A DNA stretch of 64,000 nucleotides from Trichomonas vaginalis G3 (GCF_026262505.1 NC_067204.1:14030522-14094521), one strand, 5' to 3'; shown: positions 1 to 11,361, numbered from the stretch's first letter. Notes: generated by a model not told the origin, from the sequence alone. Numbers and translations: made by a program.

Positions 1-457
1 CATTTTTGGAAAAAATTGAATTTTCAAAAAAAGAGCTTATTTAGGTATGAACCTGAAGAGAAATTTTAAGGAAAATATTAAGTTGTGCAATTTGCATTTA
101 TCTTGTTATGTGATGCATATTTTCACGATCTGACAGCAGAAATCGAATCAGCGGAGCCAGAAGAATCAGATTACGTGTGGAAAATAGGTTTTGAACGCTT
201 AGATAGGGCTAAAATGAGACTTTATGAGATGTGTTGTATAATTATAGTTTTTGCGATAATGTGTCATGAGATCAGAATATGAAGAGAGTAAATATGTATT
301 ATTGTCACAGGTTTATATGTGGGATAGCTCGATAGAGTCTCTAAAGAGATTAGTACGTGAGTAAGGCGATTTAATAAACAAAAGAAAGAAATAATTAATT
401 TTTTTTTTAACTTCGAAAAGATTGTATGAAAGTGTCTTTGATTGTAAGATACATTTA
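1..457. other. Unassigned left edge, no supported gene
   Basis: AT-rich sequence before the satellite. A frame open from base 1 ends in TAA at 67-69, and a 60-odd-residue frame without a convincing ATG lies at 85-282. Either could be the remnant of a gene lying to the left, but nothing is recognisable. The last 30 bases resemble damaged satellite sequence. Confidence 0.4.
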
Positions 458-3400
458 GATCGACAAGAGTGTATTGTGCACTCTTGTCGGTCAAACTTCC
501 GCATTCAAGTTATGAATGCAGAAGATTGTCTCATTCTGGGAGACATGCAGTGACAATGTCTCCGGAATGAGACATGCAGACCGACAAGAGTGCACAATAC
601 ACTCTGTCGGTCAAAGTTTTGCAACCACATTCTGATTGCAGAAGATTGTCTCATTCTGGGAGACATGCAGTGACAATGTCTCCCGGAATGAGACATGCAG
701 ACCGACAAGAGTGCACAATACACTCTTGTCGGTCAAGTTTTGCAACCACATTCTGATTGCATAAGATTGTCTCATTCTGGGAGACATGCAGAGGCAATGT
801 CTCCCGGAATGAGACATGCAGACCGACAAGAGTGCACAATACACTCTTGTCGGTCAAAGTTTTGCAACCACATTCTGATTGCATAAGATTGTCTCATTCT
901 GGGAGACATGCAGAGTGCAATGTCTCCCGGAATGAGACATGCAGACCGACAAGAGTGCACAATACACTCTTGTCGGTCAAACTTCCCATTCAATTATGAA
1001 TGCGGAAGATTGTCTCATTCTGGGAGACATGCAGTGACAATGTCTCCCGGAATGAGACATGCAGACCGACAAGAGTGCACAATACACTCTTGTCGGTCAA
1101 AGTTTTGCAACCACATTCTGATTGCAGAAGATTGTCTCATTCTGGGAGACATGCAGTGCAATGTCTCCCGGAATGAGACATGCAGACCGACAAGAGTGCA
1201 CAATACACTCTTGTCGGTCAAAGTTTTGCAACCACATTCTGATTGCATAAGATTGTCTCATTCTGGGAGACATGCAGAGTGCAATGTCTCCCGGAATGAG
1301 ACATGCAGACCGACAAGAGTGCACAATACACTCTTGTCGGTCAAAGTTTTGCAACCACATTCTGATTGCATAAGATTGTCTCATTCTGGGAGACATGCAG
1401 ACAATGTCTCCCGGAATGAGACATGCAGACCGACAAGAGTGCACAATACACTTTGTCGGTCAAACTTCCGCATTCAAGTTATGAATGCGGAAGAGTGTCT
1501 CATTCTGGGAGACATGTCACTGATGTCTCCCGGAATGAGACATGCAGACCGACAAGAGTGCACAATACACTCTTGTCGGTCAAAGTTTTGCAACCACATT
1601 CTGATTGCATAAGATTGTCTCATTCTGGGAGACATGCAGTGCAATGTCTCCCGGAATGAGACATGCAGACCGACAAGAGTGCACAATACACTCTTGTCGG
1701 TCAAAGTTTTGCAACCACATTCTGATTGCATAAGATTGTCTCATTCTGGGAGACATGCAGAGTGACAATGTCTCCCGGAATGAGACATGCAGACCGACAA
1801 GAGTGCACAATACACTCTTGTCGGTCAAAGTTTTGCAACCACATTCTGATTGCAGAAGATTGTCTCATTCTGGGAGACATGCAGTGCAATGTCTCCCGGA
1901 ATGAGACATGCAGACCGACAAGAGTGCACAATACACTCTTGTCGGTCAAAGTTTTGCAACCACATTCTGATTGCATAAGATTGTCTCATTCTGGGAGACA
2001 TGCAGTGACAATGTCTCCCGGAATGAGACATGCAGACCGACAAGAGTGCACAATACACTCTTGTCGGTCAAAGTTTTGCAACCACATTCTGATTGCATAA
2101 GATTGTCTCATTCTGGGAGACATGCAGTGACAATGTCTCCCGGAATGAGACATGCAGACCGACAAGAGTGCACAATACACTCTTGTCGGTCAAAGTTTTG
2201 CAACCACATTCTGATTGCAGAAGATTGTCTCATTCTGGGAGACATGCAGTGCAATGTCCCGGAATGAGACATGCAGACCGACAAGAGTGCACAATACACT
2301 CTTGTCGGTCAAGTTTTGCACCACATTCTGATTGCTAAATTGTCTCATTCTGGAGACATGCAGAGGCAATGTCTCCGGAATGGACATGCAGACGACAAGA
2401 GTGCACAATACACTCTTGTCGGTCAAATTCCGCATTCAAGTTATGAATGCGGAAGAGTGTCTCATTTGGGAGACATGCAGAGGCAATGTTTCCCGGAATG
2501 AGACATGCAGACCGACAAGAGTGCACAATACACTCTTGTCGGTCAAGTTTTGCAACCACATTCTGATTGCATAAGATTGTCTCATTCTGGGAGACATGCA
2601 GAGGCAATGTCTCCCGGAATGAGACATGCAGACCGACAAGAGTGCACAATACACTCTTGTCGGTCAAAGTTTTGCAACCACATTCTGATTGCATAGATTG
2701 TCTCATTCTGGGAGACATGCAGTGACATGTCTCCGGAATGAGACATGCAGACCGACAAGAGTGCACATACACTCTTGTCGGTCAAAGTTTTGCAACCACA
2801 TTCTGATTGCATAAGATTGTCTCATTCTGGGAGACATGCAGGCAATGTCTCCCGGAATGAGACATGCAGACCGACAAGAGTGCACAATACACTCTTGTCG
2901 GTCAAAGTTTTGCAACCACATTCTGATTGCATAAGATTGTCTCATTCTGGGAGACATGCAGAGGCAATGTCTCCCGGAATGAGACATGCAGACCGACAAG
3001 AGTGCACAATACACTCTTGTCGGTCAAAGTTTTGCAACCACATTCTGATTGCATAAGATTGTCTCATTTGGGGACATGCAGAGGCAATGTCTCCGGAATG
3101 AGACATGCAGACCGACAAGAGTGCACAATACACTCTTGTCGGTCGAAGTTTTGCAACCACATTCTGATTGCATAAGATTGTCTCATTCTGGGAGACATGC
3201 AGAGGCAATGTCTCCGGAATGAGACATGCAGACGACAAGAGTGCACAATACACTCTTGTCGGTCAAAGTTTTGCAACCACATTTGATTGCATAAGTTGTC
3301 TCATTCTGGGAGACATGCAGGGCAATGTCTCCCGGAATGGACATGCAGACCGACAAGAGTGCACAATACACTCTTGTCGGTCAAACTTCCGCATTCAATT

Positions 3401-4778
3401 ATGAATGCGAAGAGTGTCTCATTCTGGGAGACATGCAGAGGCAATGTCTCCCGGAATGAGACATGCAGACCGACAAGAGTGCACAATACACTCTTGTCGG
3501 TCAAAGTTTTGCAACCACATTCTGATTGCATAAGATTGTCTCATTCTGGGAGACATGCAGAGGCAATGTCTCCCGGAATGAGACATGCAGACCGACAAGA
3601 GTGCACAATACACGTTTGTCGGTCAAACTTCCGCATTCAAGTTATGAATGCGGAAGAGTGTCTCATTCTGGGAGACATGCAGAGGCAATGTCTCCCAGAA
3701 TGAGACATGCAGACCGATAAGAGTGCACAATACACTCTTGTCGGTCAAAGTTTTGCAACCACATTCTGATTGCATAAGATTGTCTCATTCTGGGAGACAT
3801 GCAGAGGCAATGTCTCCCGGAATGAGACATGCAGACCGACAAGAGTGCACAATACACTCTTGTCGGTCAAAGTTTTGCAACCACATTCTGATTGCATAAG
3901 ATTGTCTCATTCTGGGAGACATGCAGAGGCAATGTCTCCCGGAATGAGACATGCAGACCGACAAGAGTGCACAATACACTCTTGTCGGTCAAACTTCCGC
4001 ATTCAAGTTATGAATGCGGAAGAGTGTCTCATTCTGGGAGACATGCAGAGCATGAATGTCTCCCGGAATGAGACATGCAGACCGACAAGAGTGCACAATA
4101 CACTCTTGTCGGTCAAAGTTTTGCAACCACATTCTGATTGCATAAGATTGTCTCATTCTGGGAGACATGCAGAGGCAATGTCTCCCGGAATGAGACATGC
4201 AGACCGACAAGAGTGCACAATACACTCTTGTCGGTCAAAGTTTTGCAACCACATTCTGATTGCATAAGATTGTCTCATTCTGGGAGACATGCAGAGGCAA
4301 TGTCTCCGGAATGAGACATGCAGACCGACAAGAGTGCACAATACACTCTTGTCGGTCAAAGTTTTGCAACCACATTCTGATTGCATAAGATTGTCTCATT
4401 CTGGGAGACATGCAGACAATGTCTCCCGGAATGAGACATGCAGACCGACAAGAGTGCACAATACACGTTTGTCGGTCAAACTTCCGCATTCAAGTTATGA
4501 ATGCGGAAGAGTGTCTCATTCTGGGAGACAGTGTCACTGCATGTCTCCCGGAATGAGACATGCAGACCGATAAGAGTGCACAATACACTCTTGTCGGTCA
4601 AACTTCCGCATTCAAGTTATGAATGCAGAAGAGTGTCTCATTCTGGGAGACATGCAGTGACAATGTCTCCCGGAATGAGACATGCAGACCGACAAGAGTG
4701 CACAATACACTCTTGTCGGTCAAAGTTTTGCAACCACATTCTGATTGCATAAGATTGTCTCATTCTGGGAGACATGCA

Positions 4779-6860
4779 GTGACAATGTCTCCCGGAATGA
4801 GACATGCAGACCGACAAGAGTGCACAATACACTCTTGTCGGTCGAAGTTTTGCAACCACATTCTGATTGCATAAGATTGTCTCATTCTGGGAGACATGCA
4901 GAGGCAATGTCTCCCGGAATGAGACATGCAGACCGACAAGAGTGCACAATACACTCTTGTCGGTCAAAGTTTTGCAACCACATTCTGATTGCATAAGATT
5001 GTCTCATTCTGGGAGACATGCAGAGGCAATGTCTCCCGGAATGAGACATGCAGACCGACAAGAGTGCACAATACACTCTTGTCGGTCAAACTTCCGCATT
5101 CAAGTTATGAATGCGGAAGAGTGTCTCATTCTGGGAGACATGCAGAGGCAATGTCTCCCGGAATGAGACATGCAGACCGACAAGAGTGCACAATACACTC
5201 TTGTCGGTCAAAGTTTTGCAACCACATTCTGATTGCATAAGATTGTCTCATTCTGGGAGACATGCAGAGGCAATGTCTCCCGGAATGAGACATGCAGACC
5301 GACAAGAGTGCACAATACACTCTTGTCGGTCAAACTTCCGCATTCAAGTTATGAATGCGGAAGAGTGTCTCATTCTGGGAGACATGCAGAGGCAATGTCT
5401 CCCGGAATGAGACATGCAGACCGACAAGAGTGCACAATACACTCTTGTCGGTCAAAGTTTTGCAACCACATTCTGATTGCATAAGATTGTCTCATTCTGG
5501 GAGACATGCAGAGGCAATGTCTCCCGGAATGAGACATGCAGACCGACAAGAGTGCACAATACACTCTTGTCGGTCAAAGTTTTGCAACCACATTCTGATT
5601 GCATAAGATTGTCTCATTCTGGGAGACATGCAGAGGCAATGTCTCCCGGAATGAGACATGCAGACCGACAAGAGTGCACAATACACTCTTGTCGGTCAAA
5701 GTTTTGCAACCACATTCTGATTGCATAAGATTGTCTCATTCTGGGAGACATGCAGTGACAATGTCTCCCGGAATGAGACATGCAGACCGACAAGAGTGCA
5801 CAATACACTCTTGTCGGTCGAAGTTTTGCAACCACATTCTGATTGCATAAGATTGTCTCATTCTGGGAGACATGCAGAGGCAATGTCTCCCGGAATGAGA
5901 CATGCAGACCGACAAGAGTGCACAATACACTCTTGTCGGTCAAAGTTTTGCAACCACATTCTGATTGCATAAGATTGTCTCATTCTGGGAGACATGCAGA
6001 GGCAATGTCTCCCGGAATGAGACATGCAGACCGACAAGAGTGCACAATACACTCTTGTCGGTCAAACTTCCGCATTCAAGTTATGAATGCGGAAGAGTGT
6101 CTCATTCTGGGAGACATGCAGTGACAATGTCTCCCGGAATGAGACATGCAGACCGACAAGAGTGCACAATACACTCTTGTCGGTCAAAGTTTTGCAACCA
6201 CATTCTGATTGCATAAGATTGTCTCATTCTGGGAGACATGCAGAGGCAATGTCTCCCGGAATGAGACATGCAGACCGACAAGAGTGCACAATACACTCTT
6301 GTCGGTCAAAGTTTTGCAACCACATTCTGATTGCATAAGATTGTCTCATTCTGGGAGACATGCAGAGGCAATGTCTCCCGGAATGAGACATGCAGACCGA
6401 CAAGAGTGCACAATACACTCTTGTCGGTCAAAGTTTTGCAACCACATTCTGATTGCATAAGATTGTCTCATTCTGGGAGACATGCAGAGGCAATGTCTCC
6501 CGGAATGAGACATGCAGACCGACAAGAGTGCACAATACACTCTTGTCGGTCGAAGTTTTGCAACCACATTCTGATTGCATAAGATTGTCTCATTCTGGGA
6601 GACATGCAGAGGCAATGTCTCCCGGAATGAGACATGCAGACCGACAAGAGTGCACAATACACTCTTGTCGGTCAAAGTTTTGCAACCACATTCTGATTGC
6701 ATAAGATTGTCTCATTCTGGGAGACATGCAGAGGCAATGTCTCCCGGAATGAGACATGCAGACCGACAAGAGTGCACAATACACTCTTGTCGGTCAAACT
6801 TCCGCATTCAAGTTATGAATGCGGAAGAGTGTCTCATTCTGGGAGACATGCAGTGACAAT
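4779..6860. repeat. Higher-order repeat inside the satellite (732-bp period)
   Basis: Marker variants recur at exact multiples of the unit. The CTTCCG spacer recurs at 5335, 6067 and 6799 (732 bp apart). The GTCGAAG variant recurs at 4844, 5820 and 6552 (976 then 732 bp). The GTGACA loop recurs at 6121 and 6853 (732 bp). Six-unit blocks were therefore duplicated recently in the right half of the array. Confidence 0.8.
6067..6095. repeat. Type-2 spacer hairpin, example copy
   Basis: The spacer version CTTCCGCATTCA-AGTTA-TGAATGCGGAAG is a perfect 12-bp stem with a 5-nt loop. About 14 of 55 units carry it, near 493, 982, 1462, 2430, 3385, 3630, 3990, 4482, 4604, 5091, 5335, 6067, 6799 and 7040; some are damaged. 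The remaining units carry a non-hairpin spacer of similar length beginning AAAGTTTTGCAACC. Confidence 0.85.
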
Positions 6861-7150
6861 GTCTCCCGGAATGAGACATGCAGACCGACAAGAGTGCACA
6901 ATACACTCTTGTCGGTCAAAGTTGCAACCACAGTTCTGATGCGGAAGATTGTCTCATTCTGGAGACATGCAGTGACAATGTCTCCCGGAATGAGACATGC
7001 AGACCGACAAGAGTGCACAATACACTCTTGTCGGTCAAACTTCTGCAATCAAGTTATGAATGCGGAACAATGTCTCCCGGAATGAGACATGCAGTGACCT
7101 CCCGACATGCAGAGACAAGAGCACAATACACTCTTGTCGGTCAAACTTCC

Positions 7151-8562
7151 TAATACAAAATTTGATTCCCTTATTATCTTCTTAACAAAACTTAAGATTT
7201 CAATAATACATCATGAAAACATTCATTTACTACATTCACACTGTTATTCCTTTCTATAAATTAACTCATTTAATAGAATCTTGTTTTTATATCTTATTAT
7301 TTTCTCATAATACTTCTAATTCCTCTATTTCCTCTTCCACATAAAATTTAATTTTGTAATGCTATCATATACACTTAATGTTTTCAAATTTTCAGATTTA
7401 AATTTAATCTTTATTTTCATCATCATTTATAATCTTGTTCCTATATAAAGTTATAATAAATTATCGTCAGATTCTAATATTTATGATTCTTACTACTCAA
7501 TTCAATATAATTATGTTAGTCACTCATATTCAGGAGAATAATTTAAAAATCTATAGCTCATATTTTGATAGTTATATATTTAGATGATATATATTGCAAT
7601 TCCGGTTTCAACACGATCAAATGCCAAACCAAGACAAAATATATATGAATTTTCAAAATATCGATTTACATTAGAATCTATATCTAATTTTATCAATACA
7701 CAAGTAGGGAATGTTCAATACATCTTTGAGCAACGTGAATAGCACAATTTTATAGGATTATTTGTTGATTATATAAAATATAAGCCAAATCGAATCTGCT
7801 GTATAGTACTTTAGTTTATCATTGAATGTTAAATGTGTTCAGATAAATATTTGAGTCAGATATCGCATTTTCTAATTTCAAAATTTATCTCATGAAGTTA
7901 GAATTTATTTGATCATACAACATCATGTTAGTCAAACTAGAGTTCAATGGCGATTCTAAAATGGAACAAATGCTTGTTTTATCGAAATGTTAAAATATTA
8001 ATCTAAAAAACTTAATATCTAACCAAACCATTCTAGAATTATTATATACAGGTATAGGCAATCTAAATGCACACGGAATTCGGAAAATTAAAAAGAATAT
8101 TTATGAGATTATTAAATCTTATGTAATTCAATGAAAAGTAGATAATATGAATATCTATAGGCTATATATCAACATATGAGTTTTTGGTTTGACCAATACT
8201 ATACTAATGTGATCAAATTAATCTGATTTCTTAGATTTTCATTTGAAGTATTTGCAGTAGTAGGGGTACCTTTATATATTAATATATTAAAAAATTGCGC
8301 TCCGATTCGCAGTTTCTTCATGATTTTGAGATTGCATTAGATTTCGCGATGCAGAAAAAAATCACTTTAGATTCCCGTCAAACTCTAAGTATAAGCATGT
8401 CTCTATATGTAGAAACTGTCTGCGCTATTTATTTCCCGGCTCAAAAAACCACGGTGTCTGTGTGAGGAAAATACCCATTTTAGGACCCTGGGTAGGGGGT
8501 CATGAAAATTTTCCAAGAGTTGGAAATATAGGGTATTTATAATTTATTGCAGCAAAGTTTTA
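7151..8562. other. Gene-free AT-rich stretch
   Basis: About 1.4 kb of AT-rich sequence with stops in all frames and no repeat that stands out. A slightly GC-richer patch lies at 8430-8510. Confidence 0.6.
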
Positions 8563-8627
8563 CAAGAAAGGAGTTTACAAATGCAGGGTAAAGGAACAAT
8601 ACCCTGCATTTGTAAACTCCTTTCTTG
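8563..8627. repeat. Perfect 28-bp stem hairpin
   Basis: Arms 8563-8590 and 8600-8627 are exact reverse complements, beginning CAAGAAAGGAGTTTACAAAT, around a 9-nt loop. A 28-bp perfect stem in AT-rich DNA is not expected by chance. Confidence 0.95.
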
Positions 8628-8657
8628 AATTTAAATTTCGATGTGACATTCTATAGA

Positions 8658-8855
8658 AAAAGTGCAAGCTTTTCCCATTCTGCACATATAGGTGCAGGGT
8701 GCCAGTGATAGACCCTGCATATATATGTGCAGAATGGGAAAAGTGTTTCACACATTCACATCGAAAGGTAAAAGTGCAAGCTTTTCCCATTCTGCACATA
8801 TAGGTGCAGGGTGCCAGTGATAGACCCTGCATATATATGTGCAGAATGGGAAAAG
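8658..8855. repeat. Duplicated hairpin: two identical 86-bp copies
   Basis: Copies at 8658-8743 and 8770-8855 are identical by eye. Each contains a stem-loop (8669-8743 and 8781-8855) with a 21-bp outer stem, CTTTTCCCATTCTGCACATA and its complement, then an 8-bp inner stem TGCAGGGT/ACCCTGCA. A weaker 8-bp pairing, CGATGTGA with TCACATCG, encloses the first copy. Confidence 0.93.
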
Positions 8856-8915
8856 GCAGTAATCTGTGTTATGCGCATCGGAATCTCTTGACCAATATTC
8901 AAACAATTTGATGTT

Positions 8916-8964
8916 GCACATTGGATTGTGGGGCTATCAAACAAGTAGCCCCATAATCCAATGT
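8916..8964. repeat. 19-bp stem hairpin
   Basis: Arms 8916-8934 and 8946-8964 pair over 19 bp (CACATTGGATTGTGGGGCT) with one wobble-type position and an 11-nt loop. A looser hairpin, AGTCTCAAATA with TATTTGAGACT, follows at 8995-9036. Confidence 0.88.
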
Positions 8965-9940
8965 GATCAACCTCTATTGTCGATCGTTTTTAAGAGTCTC
9001 AAATAATAAACACTTCACCTCCTTGTATTTGAGACTTTCTAGTTATGAAATATGTAGCTATAAGACAATTTTATTCAACACATGTAATATTTAAGAAATT
9101 TGGTATAATATGAGATTATGAATTTTATATAAGACATAAGAAGTCTAAAAAACACATAGAGGCATAATTCTATTAGTATATGCTGATATTTCACCGTTGA
9201 CACCAGGCTCAATTCAAATATTTATGTACCAAAAACGGAACGTTAACGGGAAATTTTCACTTCACATCGTAATAACACAAAATTTTCATTTTTTAATTTT
9301 GATTTATATCTAAATTTTATTCGATTTTATGAATGCATCACTCAATTTATTAAAACGGTTTTTGGTTTCTCAAATTTTTTTAATTTGAGAAAACAAAAAC
9401 ATTTTTAGATGAAGTGCTAGAAAATTCTGAATCAGACTTAATATTTATTGTTGCAACGAAGTACCCCAACTCATAGGTCTTTACTATGAATGTCTATCTC
9501 TAGAATTTCTCAATTTATCTTTGCGTTCAATATTTCAATTTACATTCTTACGAAATTCCACAACCTACCACCTCCACACTAACGCGATCGTTAACCTCGA
9601 CCAATCTATCAAATATTAACATACATTATTGTTTATAATATGAAATAATTAAAAAATTGACAATAAATAAGCTATATCAAGTATTAAGATAGAGATAAAC
9701 TATTTGTTCAAACTTTTTCGATTATTTACGAATTAACTGAATGCTTTTAAGGGTTTGATTCTGATATAAAATTTCAAAATCTCTTTATTTTTTTGAACTA
9801 CACTTCTCATTTGTAATGTCTTATTTCATGGATTTAAGACCTTTAAGATAATAACAAATTTTAACTTAATCATAACAGACTTGTTTTTTTCTAAAAAAGA
9901 GAGGATTAAAAAACCGTAATCCTCCTTGTGCACCCTTAAA
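8965..9940. other. Gene-free AT-rich stretch
   Basis: No gene supported. Small inverted repeats are at 9386-9412 (TTTCTCAAATTT pairing with AATTTGAGAAA) and 9901-9923 (GAGGATTA with TAATCCTC). Confidence 0.55.
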
Positions 9941-10360
9941 TTGTTGCATGCTAAGTTCGGTCAACGATAGGAATTGAGGGGAAATTAATCGTCGAGGAAG
10001 TACGATTATGTAAAGTAAAAAATGTTGTGGGATTTTTAATATTGTATATAATTTTATAATAAAATTTTTGTGAGACATTTTAAGAAGCACATATAATTTT
10101 TTGAATTTAAAAATTAAAGTAGTGTTGAATGAATTTATTGATTAATTTAATACGGATATTTCTCAAAATTAATCAAAAATAGGTTTTCAGAGAACTTTTG
10201 AGATATCTTTTCAAAATGTCTTTTTGAAAATATATAAGTATTATATCAAATTGAAAAAAGGTATTTATCAAAATTCTAAATTCTTAATAAAAAATAACTT
10301 TTCAGAGGATTGTGATTTTGAAAGCATGAGTAATAAGTAAAAAATATCTACGATTTTAAT

Positions 10361-10423
10361 GAGGGAATTGTTCCTTATGAGGTATACATTATAACTATAT
10401 ACCTCATAAGGAACAATTCCCTC
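10361..10423. repeat. Array hairpin H1, class A
   Basis: Perfect 26-bp stem (10361-10386 with 10398-10423, starting GAGGGAATTGTTCCTTATGA) and an 11-nt loop. Confidence 0.96.
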
Positions 10424-10425
10424 TT

Positions 10426-10483
10426 GATAGCTGGGAAACTTTCTCTGAATAACTTATCATTTGGAGAAAGTTTCCCAGCTATC
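10426..10483. repeat. Array hairpin H2, class B
   Basis: Perfect 20-bp stem (10426-10445 with 10464-10483), GATAGCTGGGAAACTTTCTC, with an 18-nt loop. Confidence 0.95.
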
Positions 10484-10487
10484 TATT

Positions 10488-10546
10488 AGAAACTAAAGGC
10501 TGTGAGGCACTAATATATAATCAGTGCCTCATAGCCTTTAGTTTCT
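10488..10546. repeat. Array hairpin H3, class A
   Basis: 24-bp stem (10488-10511 with 10523-10546) with one wobble-compatible position. The inner arm reads GTGAGGCACT. Confidence 0.94.
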
Positions 10547-10551
10547 TATTA

Positions 10552-10607
10552 AAAACGAGAAAACTTGTTCGAAATGATAAACAATTTCGAACAAGTTTTC
10601 TCGTTTT
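10552..10607. repeat. Array hairpin H4, class B
   Basis: Perfect 24-bp stem (10552-10575 with 10584-10607), starting AAAACGAGAAAACTTGTTCG, with loop GATAAACA. Confidence 0.96.
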
Positions 10608-10610
10608 AAG

Positions 10611-10673
10611 GAGGGAATTGTTCCTTATGAGGTATACAGTATGAATATATACCTCATAAGGAACAATTCCCTC
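10611..10673. repeat. Array hairpin H5, class A (copy of H1)
   Basis: Perfect 26-bp stem identical to H1, with a slightly different loop. It is followed at 10674-10715 by a copy of the first half of H2 that lacks its right arm. Confidence 0.95.
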
Positions 10674-10775
10674 TTGATAGCTGGGAAACTTTCTCTGAAT
10701 AACTTATCATTTGGACAGAAAAGTGACACTTTACATGGCAAAAAATAGAGCCTTACTTTTGAGATACTTGAGATT

Positions 10776-10832
10776 GAAACTGAATCTTATGAGGCGGTGA
10801 TCTTGAATCACTACCTCATAAGGTTCAGTTTC
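10776..10832. repeat. Array hairpin H6, class A
   Basis: 26-bp stem (10776-10801 with 10807-10832) with two wobble-compatible positions and one mismatch. The inner arm reads ATGAGGCGGTGAT. Confidence 0.9.
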
Positions 10833-10895
10833 ATATAAAATTTGTTGCAATTTGTTATTCTTTTGCAATTATTTCTTATAAGATTTTACATCTTT

Positions 10896-10962
10896 TAGCG
10901 GGGAATGTTTGTTATTATGTATATATTATAAATATCTACACGATAACGAACATTCCTCGCTA
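10896..10962. repeat. Array hairpin H7, class A-like
   Basis: Long imperfect stem of about 32 bp starting TAGCGGGGAATGTTTGTTAT, with several wobble-compatible positions. Confidence 0.85.
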
Positions 10963-10967
10963 AATTG

Positions 10968-11015
10968 CTGAGAAACTTTGAGGAAATGTCGAACAATTTC
11001 CTCAAAGTTTCTCAG
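10968..11015. repeat. Array hairpin H8, class B
   Basis: Perfect 20-bp stem (10968-10987 with 10996-11015), CTGAGAAACTTTGAGGAAAT, with loop GTCGAACA. Confidence 0.95.
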
Positions 11016-11029
11016 ATTTATATAGATCA

Positions 11030-11078
11030 CTAGAGTCCCCTAGGCACTGATTCTGGTTCAGTACCTAGGAGGCTCTAG
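11030..11078. repeat. Array hairpin H9, class A
   Basis: 21-bp stem (11030-11050 with 11058-11078), starting CTAGAGTCCCCTAGGCACTG, with two mismatches and one wobble-compatible position. Confidence 0.88.
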
Positions 11079-11118
11079 TTCTCTAACGAACTGATAAAAT
11101 GTTTTTAAATTTTTGGAT

Positions 11119-11169
11119 ATTGCTACCTGTGAAGCACTGACTTCAAGTCAGTACCTCACAGGTAGCAAT
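11119..11169. repeat. Array hairpin H10, class A
   Basis: 24-bp stem (11119-11142 with 11146-11169) with two mismatches. It starts ATTGCTACCTGTGAAGCACT. Confidence 0.9.
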
Positions 11170-11180
11170 TACATTGAAAG

Positions 11181-11232
11181 ATGGGAGAAACTTTGTCCGA
11201 ATGTTAAACTATTCGGACAAAGTTTCTCACAT
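11181..11232. repeat. Array hairpin H11, class B
   Basis: 22-bp stem (11181-11202 with 11211-11232), starting ATGGGAGAAACTTTGTCCGA, with one mismatch and loop GTTAAACT. Confidence 0.95.
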
Positions 11233-11236
11233 TTGT

Positions 11237-11301
11237 AGTGGAGATGGAAGGCTTTGAGGTATATTGTATTAATATATACCCCAAAGCCTTCCATCTCCAC
11301 T
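11237..11301. repeat. Array hairpin H12, class A
   Basis: Stem of about 29 bp starting AGTGGAGATGGAAGGCTTTG, with one mismatch next to the loop-side TACC. Confidence 0.93.
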
Positions 11302-11302
11302 T

Positions 11303-11360
11303 GAAAGTGTCCAAACTTTGGGTTAATACTTTGCAATTAACCCAAAGTTTGGACACTTTC
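11303..11360. repeat. Array hairpin H13, class B
   Basis: Perfect 25-bp stem (11303-11327 with 11336-11360), starting GAAAGTGTCCAAACTTTGGG, with an 8-nt loop. Confidence 0.96.
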
Positions 11361-11361
11361 T

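Larger units (their letters stand above)
458..7150. repeat. Satellite array of about 55 palindromic 122-bp units
   Basis: Tandem repeat seen directly, with exact 122-bp spacing over 4800-6900. Each unit has three parts. P1 is a perfect 14-bp inverted repeat, GACCGACAAGAGTG, closed by CACAATA. Next is a spacer of about 34 bp in two versions. P2 is a 20-bp inverted repeat beginning TGTCTCATTCTGGGAGACAT around a variable loop, with one position that would be a G-U pair in RNA. Edge units at 458-500 and 7040-7150 are decayed. Open frames on both strands here (for example 908-1612) are by-products: 122 is not divisible by three, so the frame shifts every unit. No promoter or protein gene is seen inside. 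The class is most simply a satellite; transcription of the hairpins is an open possibility. Confidence 0.97.

Noticed and set aside
85-282. 65-codon frame at the left edge
   Set aside because: It starts at GTG and has no family match; it may be a relic, but this cannot be supported.
458-7150. CRISPR array
   Set aside because: The spacers are two recurring versions, not unique sequences, the unit is 122 bp, no cas genes are seen and the host is a eukaryote.
500-7153. Long open frames on both strands in the satellite (up to 234 codons)
   Set aside because: They come from the repeat; the 122-bp period shifts the frame each unit and both strands look equally open.
8575-8944. Minus-strand open frames over the hairpins
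   Set aside because: They run through palindromes, lack a plausible start, and repeat the same peptide because the DNA is duplicated.
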